DNA of 64,000 nt from contig JBDSZL010000090.1 of the NCBI GenBank assembly GCA_039925145.1, positions 1 to 64,000 on the forward strand. Reading direction: 5' to 3'. The notes below the pieces were generated by a model. That model did no database searches. It worked only from the letters and a program-made list of their open reading frames with translations, and was not told where the DNA came from. The position numbers and the translations under genes are program-made. The stretch is from JBDSZL01 sp039925145. GTDB lineage: Bacteria > Acidobacteriota > Vicinamibacteria > Vicinamibacterales > SCN-69-37. Every line of letters starts with the position of its first letter. Position 1 is the first letter of the stretch. Shown here one piece after another: positions 57,134 to 64,000 of this stretch.

Positions 57134-58359
57134 TCCCGTTACTCGTGGTGCTCACATCCGGAGGGTTGCTGTTCCTGGCCCTTGTCGAGACCGCTTTCGG
57201 GCTGCTCATGCGCCTGCCGCAGCGGCTCGAAGCGGAGCGCGAGAGCGGCAACACCGCCCTCGTGGCCTATCTCGACGATCCGCTGAAGTTCTTCATCCCA
57301 GCCCGCCTGATGCGGGGCACCCTGCTCGTGTTTCTCGTCGTGTTTCTGGCCCAGCCCATCGGCACGGGCTTCCCGGCCGCGCTCGGCCTGGCGGCCAGCA
57401 GCATCGCGATTGTGATTGGCCTCGGCCAAATCCTGCCCGCGCTCATCGTCCGGCGGTCACCCGAGCGCTTTCTCGATCTTCTCCTGCCGCCGTTCACCGC
57501 CGTGGCCAATGTCACCGGGCCGTTCACGGCGCTGATCATTGGGTGGACCGGAACCGCCGGCCGTCGATCGGCCAATGGGGATGCCACGCGGGGATCACCC
57601 GAATCAGCCGTACTCGACGAGCCTGGCGAGCACGCGACAGGCAATGCGAACCTGCTGCGGTCGGTCGTGGATTTCGGCGAGACGCTCGTGCGCGAGGTCA
57701 TGACGCCGAGGCCTGACATCGTCGCGATTCCCTCGAGCGCCACCATCGACGACCTGCGGCGGCTGGTGCGCGAGCAGGAATACTCGCGGCTGCCGGTCTA
57801 CACCGAGAATCTCGACAACATGGTGGGTCTGATCGTCGTGAAGGATCTCATCCAGATGACGGCCGAGCCAGACGGCACCCGACACATCAGCGACATGATG
57901 CGCCCGGCCGCGTTCGTGCCCGAAACCAAACGGGTCGTCGACCTGCTGCGCGAGTTCCAGCAGGGCCGCTTTCAGCTCGCGATCGTGGTCGATGAATATG
58001 GCGGCACGGCGGGCATCGTGACGGTGGAGGACGTGGTCGAAGAACTGGTGGGCGAGATTCGTGATGAATACGACGTCGAAGCCGAGCCCATTGTCCGTGA
58101 GAGCGACGACACGTTCGTGTTCAGCGCCAAGGTTGGTATTGGCGAGATGTCCGAGCGTCTGGGCGTGACCATCGACGATGGCGAGTTCGAGACGGTCGGT
58201 GGGTTCGTGCTCGCGCGGGTGGGTCGGGTGCCGGCGGTGGGCGAACGGTTCGACATCGACGAGTTGAACGTCGAGATTCTCGAAGCGGAGCGCCGTCGCA
58301 TCCACAAGGTGCGAATCAGGCGGCTCACGCCGGCGGCCGATGCGGGAGTCGAAGGGTGA
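57130..58359 (+). CDS. CorC/HlyC-type CBS-domain transporter or regulator
   Basis: 409 aa. The N-terminal membrane part (about 1-140) has three or four helices but is shorter and less typical than a full DUF21/CNNM domain. Then come a CBS pair (about 190-310; VREVMTPRPDIVAIP, IVVDEYGGTAGIVTVEDVVEELVGEI) and a CorC_HlyC domain (about 325-400). Related proteins are linked to Mg2+/Co2+ efflux. The position between ybeY and era is conserved in many bacteria. Confidence 0.88.
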   Translation: MIPLLVVLTSGGLLFLALVETAFGLLMRLPQRLEAERESGNTALVAYLDDPLKFFIPARLMRGTLLVFLVVFLAQPIGTGFPAALGLAASSIAIVIGLGQILPALIVRRSPERFLDLLLPPFTAVANVTGPFTALIIGWTGTAGRRSANGDATRGSPESAVLDEPGEHATGNANLLRSVVDFGETLVREVMTPRPDIVAIPSSATIDDLRRLVREQEYSRLPVYTENLDNMVGLIVVKDLIQMTAEPDGTRHISDMMRPAAFVPETKRVVDLLREFQQGRFQLAIVVDEYGGTAGIVTVEDVVEELVGEIRDEYDVEAEPIVRESDDTFVFSAKVGIGEMSERLGVTIDDGEFETVGGFVLARVGRVPAVGERFDIDELNVEILEAERRRIHKVRIRRLTPAADAGVEG

Positions 58360-59255
58360 AGTCAGGCTTCGTGTCACTTGTGGGGAGGCCCAACGCGGGC
58401 AAGTCCACGCTGCTCAACCGGTTTGCCGGGCAGAAGCTCGCGATTGTCTCCGACAAGCCCCAGACGACCCGCCACCGCATCGTCGGCGTGCGTAACGTCC
58501 CGGCGGGACAGATCGTGTTCATCGACACCCCAGGCATTCACAAGCCCATGCACCGGATGAACCGGCGCATGGTCGACGCGGCTACAGACACGCTGCGCGA
58601 AGTCGACGTCGCGGTGCTCGTCGTCGACGTGACGGAGGCGGCCGGCGCGGGTGACAAGTTCGTCCTCGATTTGATCAGACAGGCGGGCATTGCCTGCGTG
58701 CTCGCGTTGAACAAGGTCGATCAGATTCGCAAGCCCAAGCTCCTCCCGATCATCGAGCGGTATGCCGCCGCGATGTCCTTCCGCGGCATCGTTCCCGTCT
58801 CGGCGCTCGCTGGCGATGGGGTCGGCGCGCTCGAGCAGGAGATCCTCTCGGCGTTGCCGGAGGGGGAGCCGCTGTTTCCCGACGACTACCTGACCGATCA
58901 GACTCAGCGCACACTGGCCGCCGAGCTCGTGCGGGAGAAAGTGCTGCGGTATACGCGCGATGAGCTCCCGTACAGCACGGGTGTCGTGATCGATCAGTTC
59001 GAGGAGCCGGGACCCGAAGGCGGTATCACGCGAATCTTTGCGTCCATCCTCGTTGACCACGACTCGCAGAAGCCCATCGTCGTCGGCAAGGGCGGTGAGA
59101 TGATCAAACGCATCGGCACCGAGGCCCGGCACGATCTCGAAGAGATGGTGGGGGGGCGCGTGTTTCTCGATCTGCACGTGAAGGTGCGTGAGGACTGGCG
59201 CGACGACGAACGCGTGCTCGACGAGATGGGATTGGGCCGGGGCCGCCGGAGTTGA
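58356..59255 (+). CDS. era: GTPase Era
   Basis: 299 aa. G1 GRPNAGKST (about 10-18), G2 TTRHR, G3 DTPGIH, G4 NKVD, G5 SAL, then a C-terminal KH domain (about 200-290; VGKGGEMIKRIGTEARHDLE). Binds 16S rRNA during 30S assembly. GTG start at 58356 overlaps the corC stop; consistent with an operon phoH-ybeY-corC-era. Confidence 0.96.
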   Translation: MKSGFVSLVGRPNAGKSTLLNRFAGQKLAIVSDKPQTTRHRIVGVRNVPAGQIVFIDTPGIHKPMHRMNRRMVDAATDTLREVDVAVLVVDVTEAAGAGDKFVLDLIRQAGIACVLALNKVDQIRKPKLLPIIERYAAAMSFRGIVPVSALAGDGVGALEQEILSALPEGEPLFPDDYLTDQTQRTLAAELVREKVLRYTRDELPYSTGVVIDQFEEPGPEGGITRIFASILVDHDSQKPIVVGKGGEMIKRIGTEARHDLEEMVGGRVFLDLHVKVREDWRDDERVLDEMGLGRGRRS

Positions 59256-59335
59256 GCGCCCTCGCACGCCTCGCGCACTTTTTCTTCACCCGCGGACGTT
59301 GAAGTGAACGCCGCGCCCGCATGCCCGTGTTACAA

Positions 59336-59395
59336 ATAGGAGTTTCCTTGTCCCCGGCCACGGGGACGGGGCCTATGGACCACTGAACGAGTCAG
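59336..59395 (+). promoter_or_regulatory. Structured leader upstream of mgtE
   Basis: An outer stem ATAGG (59336-59340) / CCTAT (59372-59376) encloses the strong hairpin GTCCCCG-GCCA-CGGGGAC (59350-59367), followed by CTGA (59383-59386) / TCAG (59392-59395). The mgtE ATG is 16 bp further on. Metal-transporter leaders often carry riboswitches, but I do not recognise a known class. Confidence 0.35.
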
Positions 59396-59411
59396 ACCTG
59401 CGGGGAGCGCC

Positions 59412-60779
59412 ATGGCGGCACAGCGCAAAATCGATCTCAGCCTCGAGTCGGTGCGCCGCCTGTTGCGGATGGGCGCCACGCCCAACCTAGTGAACTTGCT
59501 GCAGAAGCAGCACCCTGCCGACCTCGCGCAAATCTTCGGCGAGCTCCCCGACAAGGAGCGCCACGCCGCCTTCAACACGCTCGTTGAGCGGAACGGCAAA
59601 CTCGCGATGGAAGCCCTGAGCGAGCTCGGGCCCGAGAAGGGCGCCGAACTGCTCTCGCTACGCTCCGCCGAGGAGATCGCGCGTCTCTCGCAGGAAATCG
59701 AGTCGGACGACGCGGCCGCGCTCATCGAGAACCTGTCTGACGACTTGCGCGTTGCCGTCCTCGATCTGATCCGTCCCAAGCCTGGCGGTGGCGTCACCGA
59801 ACTGCTCGAGTACGAGGAGCGCACCGCCGGCCGCTTGATGAATCCGAACGTCTTCGCCCTGTCAGAGGACCTGACGGCGGGCGAAGCGATCACGGCCTTG
59901 CAGAATGCCCGCGACGTCGAGATGGTGTTCTATCTCTACGCCGTCGACGAGCGGCGGCATCTGGTGGGGGTCGTCTCGCTGCGGCGGCTGCTGCTCGTGC
60001 CGCCAGACACACCGCTGAAGCGCATCATGACCACTGATGTGTACAGCGCGCGTGTGGACACCGGCCAGGAAGAAGTCGCGCAGCAGGTCGCGTCGTACAA
60101 CCTGCTCGCCATCCCGACCGTCGACGCGGAGAACAAGCTCGTTGGCGTCATCACCGTCGACGACATCATCGATGTCATCAAGGACGAGGCGACCGAAGAC
60201 GTCTTCAGGTTGGCCGGCGTCTCGAGGGAAGACGGCGTCCTCACGCCGCCGGGGGAGTCGCTGCGCCGGCGGCTTCCCTGGTTGCTCGTCAATCTCGGTA
60301 CCGCGTTCATCGCGGCCTCGGTCGTCAACGGTTTCGCTGACACCATCCGGGGCCTGCCCGCGCTGGCGGCCTTCATGCCGGTCGTCGCGGGCATGGGCGG
60401 CAATGCCGCGACGCAGACACTGGCCGTGGTGGTCCGCGGTATCGCGCTCGGTGAATTGACCTGGACCAACGCTAAGCACGCGCTGTTCAAAGAGGGGTTG
60501 GTCGGGCTCGGCAATGGCCTGGCCAATGGCATGGCCGGCGCCCTCGCGGTATGGGCGATCACCGGGAACTGGGTGCTGGGCCTGATTCTGATGGCCGCCA
60601 TGATCATCAACATGTTCGTGGCAGCTGTCGCCGGGACGTTGATCCCGCTCGGCCTGCGGGCGCTCAAAGCGGATCCGGCGCTGGCGTCGTCGGTGTTCAT
60701 CACCACGTTCACCGATGTGTTCGGCTTCTGGGCGTTCCTCGGGCTGGCCACTATCTTCAAGGTGTCTTTATCGTCGTAA
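59412..60779 (+). CDS. mgtE: Magnesium transporter MgtE
   Basis: 455 aa, full length. N-terminal superhelical domain (about 15-135), two CBS domains (about 140-265; MNPNVFALSEDLTAGEAI, VGVITVDDIIDVIKDEA), a plug helix and five membrane helices (about 290-455). The Mg2+ pore motif is in VVAGMGGNAATQTLAVVVRG. It sits 156 bp after era behind a structured leader. Confidence 0.95.
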   Translation: MAAQRKIDLSLESVRRLLRMGATPNLVNLLQKQHPADLAQIFGELPDKERHAAFNTLVERNGKLAMEALSELGPEKGAELLSLRSAEEIARLSQEIESDDAAALIENLSDDLRVAVLDLIRPKPGGGVTELLEYEERTAGRLMNPNVFALSEDLTAGEAITALQNARDVEMVFYLYAVDERRHLVGVVSLRRLLLVPPDTPLKRIMTTDVYSARVDTGQEEVAQQVASYNLLAIPTVDAENKLVGVITVDDIIDVIKDEATEDVFRLAGVSREDGVLTPPGESLRRRLPWLLVNLGTAFIAASVVNGFADTIRGLPALAAFMPVVAGMGGNAATQTLAVVVRGIALGELTWTNAKHALFKEGLVGLGNGLANGMAGALAVWAITGNWVLGLILMAAMIINMFVAAVAGTLIPLGLRALKADPALASSVFITTFTDVFGFWAFLGLATIFKVSLSS

Positions 60780-60888
60780 CGACACCCATGCTGTTTGATG
60801 ATCTGCCGTACTGTGCGTAGCGGACGTAGTATCATCAGCAAGATGTGCGCCAGTCGCGGTCCCTCGTCTGCGCCGGGCCGTTCCTGAC

Positions 60889-61653
60889 ATGCCGCTGTTC
60901 AACGCAGACGCGCTGGTGCTACGCACCTATCGTTATGGCGAGGCCGATCGGATCGTGGTGTTTCTGACCTGCGACCGTGGCAAAAAGCGGGGCGTGGCAA
61001 AAAATGCCACCGTGTCGCGCCGGCGATTTGGTGCGGCGCTCGAGCCGCTCACGCGCGGGCAGGCGACCTACATGGAGCGCGAGCAGCGCGACCTGGTGCG
61101 GCTCGACCGCGTCGAGCCGCGTGACTCGCCATTCGCGCCGGCAGCCGGACGTGAGGCCGGCGACGGGGCGCACGCGTTGGCGCACGCGGCCTACTTCGCC
61201 GAGCTGATCGATGAATGGGCGCCAGACGCGGCCGTCAACGAGCGGCTGTTCCGGCTCGGGGCGAGCGTGGGGCATGCGCTCGGTCGAGGCGGATCGCTCG
61301 ATGCGCTGGCGCGGTACTTCGAGTACTGGCTGTTACGGCTCGAAGGGGTGTATCCAGCAACGGATGTGTGCCCGCGCTGTGAAGGATCGCTCGAAGGAGG
61401 GGCCGTGTTCGTGTCGGGCGAACGGGCCTACGAATGCGAGGGCTGCGCGCATGCGGGCCCGAGGCTCTCGCGGGCGGCGCTGGCCTTCTTGAAGACCCTG
61501 GGTGGCCTGACACCGGCCCAGGTCACCGACAGAGGCGCCCCCGCACCAGCCCTGCGGGAGCTCGCTCTGGCACACCACAGGTTGATTGCCATGCACCTCG
61601 ACAAAGAACTGCGATCCGCTCGCGTCCTCAAGGAGCTCGGACCACTCTCGTGA
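60889..61653 (+). CDS. recO: DNA repair protein RecO
   Basis: 254 aa. N-terminal OB fold (LVLRTYRYGEADRIVVFLT; GAALEPLTRGQATY), a helical middle, and a zinc site CPRC (about 164) / CEGC (about 184). Loads RecA with RecR in gap repair. Ends in GTGA overlap with glyQ. Confidence 0.93.
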   Translation: MPLFNADALVLRTYRYGEADRIVVFLTCDRGKKRGVAKNATVSRRRFGAALEPLTRGQATYMEREQRDLVRLDRVEPRDSPFAPAAGREAGDGAHALAHAAYFAELIDEWAPDAAVNERLFRLGASVGHALGRGGSLDALARYFEYWLLRLEGVYPATDVCPRCEGSLEGGAVFVSGERAYECEGCAHAGPRLSRAALAFLKTLGGLTPAQVTDRGAPAPALRELALAHHRLIAMHLDKELRSARVLKELGPLS

Positions 61654-62546
61654 CATTTCAGGACCTCATCTTCAAACTCTCCGACTACTGGGCGGCACAA
61701 GGCTGTCTCGTGCAGCAGCCGCTCGACATCGAGATCGGCGCCGGCACCATGCATCCGGAGACGTTCCTCCGCGTGCTCGGTCCCCAGCCCTGGAACGTCG
61801 CCTACGTGCAGCCGTCGCGCCGACCGGTCGACGGACGCTTTGGCGAGAATCCGAACCGCCTGCTCAAGCATCACCAGTTCCAGGTGATCCTCAAGCCCGC
61901 GCCCGACGATGTGCAGGACTTGTATCTGCAGAGTCTCGAGGCGTGCGGCATCGACCTGCGCGCTCACGACGTGCGATTCGAGGAAGACAACTGGGAGGCG
62001 CCGACGCTCGGCGCCTGGGGCATCGGCTGGCAGGTCCTCTACGACGGCCTCGAGATCACCCAGTTCACGTACTTTCAGCAGGCCGGCGGCATGGACCTGT
62101 CGCCCATCTCGGTGGAGCTGACGTACGGCCTCGAACGGTTCGCGATGGCGTTGCAGGGTGTGGAGAACGTCTACGACCTGCAGTGGGCGCCCGGTGTGTC
62201 GTATCGCGAGGTGCGGTTTCGCGACGAGGTCGAGCAGTCGAAATATGCCTTCGGTCAGGTGCAACTGCCACCCGGCCAGTTTGCCGAGTTCCATCGCGAC
62301 ATGTTCAATCGCAACTACGACTTCTCCCGCGCGCTGGTCGATTCCGGGTTGGTGCTGCCGGCGCTCGACCACTGCCTGAAGTGCTCCCATCTGTTCAACG
62401 TGCTCGATGCGAGCGGCAGCATCGGTGTCACCGAGCGCATGTCCTACATTCTCCGGGTGCGTCAGCTGGCCGTGGCCATTGCCCGGGCGTGGGCGGGTTC
62501 CGATGCGCCGGCGGCAGTGCCGGAAGGAGCCGCTCATGGATCGTGA
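61650..62546 (+). CDS. glyQ: Glycyl-tRNA synthetase alpha subunit
   Basis: 298 aa from GTG 61650, four bases inside recO; the frame upstream is spurious. Catalytic subunit: TFQDLIFKLSDYWAAQGCLV, GAGTMHPETFLRVLGP, VAYVQPSRRPVDGRFGENPN, and a conserved DEVEQSKYAFGQV stretch. Together with GlyS it charges tRNA-Gly. The alpha2-beta2 form is bacterial. Confidence 0.96.
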   Translation: MTFQDLIFKLSDYWAAQGCLVQQPLDIEIGAGTMHPETFLRVLGPQPWNVAYVQPSRRPVDGRFGENPNRLLKHHQFQVILKPAPDDVQDLYLQSLEACGIDLRAHDVRFEEDNWEAPTLGAWGIGWQVLYDGLEITQFTYFQQAGGMDLSPISVELTYGLERFAMALQGVENVYDLQWAPGVSYREVRFRDEVEQSKYAFGQVQLPPGQFAEFHRDMFNRNYDFSRALVDSGLVLPALDHCLKCSHLFNVLDASGSIGVTERMSYILRVRQLAVAIARAWAGSDAPAAVPEGAAHGS

Positions 62547-64000
62547 GGTGCTGCTCGAGATCGGCGTCGAAGAGATGCCCGCGTCGTGGCTGCCCGCGCT
62601 GACCGCGCAGCTGGGCGCGCGGTTGAACGCGCGACTGATCGAGGCCGGGCTCCCGATCAAGGTGGCCATCGAAGTCCATTCGACCCCGCGCCGCCTGACC
62701 GCCTGCGTGCCCGAGCTCGTGGACCGGCAGGAGGAACGCGACGAGACCCTGATGGGGCCGCCGGTGAGCGCTGCCTACGATGCCGAAGGACACCCGACCA
62801 CGGCAGGGCTCGGCTTTGCCCGCAAGCTCGGCGTGGATTTCGAAGCGCTCGCGCAGGTGGATACGCCGAAGGGCAAGTACCTGTCGTACGTGCGGCACAA
62901 CCGCGGTCGCGCCACGGTGGACGTGCTGCCCGAGGTGCTGTCCAAGCTGCTGCGCGATCTGACGTTCCCGAAACAGATGCACTGGGACGCGCAGCTCGAG
63001 GACGGCAAGGTCGAGTTCACGTTCGGGCGCCCGATCCGCTGGCTGTTGTTCCTCTATGGCGGCCGCGTGGTGCCGTTTACGATCGCGCGCCATGCGCTTG
63101 CATCGAGTCCACGTGTGCAGGACGTCAGCTCGGGGGCGGTGACCTACGGCCACCGGTTTCTGGCGACGAGCGGACGGGCCGGTCGCGCGATCAAGGTGCG
63201 CAGTTTCGACGAGTACCGGAAGAAGCTCACGGAGAATTTCGTTCTCCTGTCACGCATCGACCGACGCGACCGCATCATGCGCGATCTCGAGGCGCAGGCG
63301 CGGCGCATCGGGGGACGCGCGCTGCTGCACCAGCATCCGCGGGCCGAGGCGCTGCTCGACGAAGTGCCAGACCTGGTGGAGTTTCCCGCTGTCGTGTCGG
63401 GAGCCTTCAGCGCCGAATTCCTGACGCTGCCGCAGGAAGTGCTGATTACGACGCTCATCCATCATCAGCATTTCTTCCCGGTCATTGGCGCGTCCGGATC
63501 GCTCATGGCCGCCTTCCTGGCGGTGACCAACACGCAGACGACCAACGAGCGCGCCATCGCCACCAATGCCGAGCGTGTGGTCACGGCGCGGCTGCGCGAC
63601 GCACGCTTCTTCTGGGACGCCGACCGGCAGATCGGGCTCGATGGGCGGCTCGCGCGGCTCGAGACGGTGCTGTTCCATAAACAGCTGGGCTCGTATCTGG
63701 CCAAGGCGGATCGCATCGAGGCGCTGGCGCGCTGGGTCGCCGCCGACGTGCTCGGCCACCCCGAAGTCGCCGACAGTGCCGGCCGCGCGGCACGGCTCTC
63801 CAAGGCCGATCTCGCGACCGACATGGTGCGCGAGTTTCCCGAACTGCAGGGCACGATGGGCGGCATCTACGCGCGCGAAGCCGGTGAACCCGAAGCCGTG
63901 TGGAAAGCCATTTACTTTCAGTACCAGCCGGTGGCCGTCGAGTCCGACGCCCCGCCTGCGACGGCCTCGCTCGGTGCCGGCGCGCTGACGTGGGCCGCGG
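62536..64000 (+). CDS. glyS: Glycyl-tRNA synthetase beta subunit (3' end beyond the window)
   Basis: ATG 62536, overlapping glyQ by 11 bases. 488 codons are visible without a stop; the family is about 690 aa, so roughly 200 residues lie outside. The start MDREVLLEIGVEEMPASWLP is the family N-terminus, followed by STPRRLTACV, FTFGRPIRWLLFL and VSGAFSAEFLTLPQEVLIT. The first half binds tRNA; HD-like and anticodon domains follow. Frame is intact throughout. Confidence 0.95.
   Translation, partial: MDREVLLEIGVEEMPASWLPALTAQLGARLNARLIEAGLPIKVAIEVHSTPRRLTACVPELVDRQEERDETLMGPPVSAAYDAEGHPTTAGLGFARKLGVDFEALAQVDTPKGKYLSYVRHNRGRATVDVLPEVLSKLLRDLTFPKQMHWDAQLEDGKVEFTFGRPIRWLLFLYGGRVVPFTIARHALASSPRVQDVSSGAVTYGHRFLATSGRAGRAIKVRSFDEYRKKLTENFVLLSRIDRRDRIMRDLEAQARRIGGRALLHQHPRAEALLDEVPDLVEFPAVVSGAFSAEFLTLPQEVLITTLIHHQHFFPVIGASGSLMAAFLAVTNTQTTNERAIATNAERVVTARLRDARFFWDADRQIGLDGRLARLETVLFHKQLGSYLAKADRIEALARWVAADVLGHPEVADSAGRAARLSKADLATDMVREFPELQGTMGGIYAREAGEPEAVWKAIYFQYQPVAVESDAPPATASLGAGALTWAA

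Overview
The window is about 64 kb of high-GC DNA, probably the chromosome of a free-living, diderm soil or sediment bacterium. An outer-membrane barrel protein, periplasmic-type exported hydrolases, a LiaF/LytTR regulatory cluster and long operon-like runs with GTGA/ATGA overlaps fit an Acidobacteriota-like genome (Vicinamibacteria is my best guess). That placement is inference from gene content only.

Left third (1-15.5 kb): a gene-cassette array. Eleven attC-like recombination sites (RYYYAAC ... GTTRRRY with imperfect inverted arms) separate small, unrelated genes: a HAD phosphatase, membrane proteins, a Doc-type and a RelE-type toxin-antitoxin pair, an exported EF-hand hydrolase, an unknown exported protein, a DUF4440 lipoprotein, and an ABM monooxygenase/group II globin pair. 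All attC sites point the same way, so the integron platform (intI/attI) should lie left of the window. The only integrase sequence inside is a frameshifted, truncated intI-like fossil ending exactly at attC5. An IS5-type element truncates the first cassette. Three IS110/IS1111-type elements of about 1.52 kb sit in the same orientation at the same GTT|A position of three different attC sites. Each has a conserved non-coding 3' segment containing an 8-nt match to its own attC target (candidate seekRNA/bridge RNA guide), and each transposase is frameshifted.

Nitrogen/carbon block (15.8-36 kb): an XRE-DUF4177 regulator, gltB-gltD, a GAF-AAA+-Fis sigma54 activator, a barrel protein behind a sigma54 promoter with a duplicated upstream module, glnD-glnK-amtB, a second glnK-amtB, an archaeal-type ornithine cyclodeaminase/LOR-SDH protein, and PEP carboxylase. 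Together these cover ammonium uptake, PII signalling, glutamate synthesis and anaplerotic carbon supply. The ppc gene carries an in-frame GC-rich repeat insertion near its 3' end.

Housekeeping and transport block (36-46 kb): moaA, a gamma-class carbonic anhydrase, hisS-aspS, a ROK sugar kinase, a Kef-type antiporter with a protease-dead HtrA-like partner, and an NhaP-type antiporter.

Accessory/signalling block (46-55.5 kb): a VOC protein, an Asp-box propeller, exported hydrolases, two LytS/LytTR two-component pairs facing each other (one kinase frameshifted), and two LiaF-like membrane proteins.

Right end (55.5-64 kb): a conserved core run phoH-ybeY-corC-era, then mgtE behind a structured leader, then recO-glyQ-glyS, with glyS running off the window.
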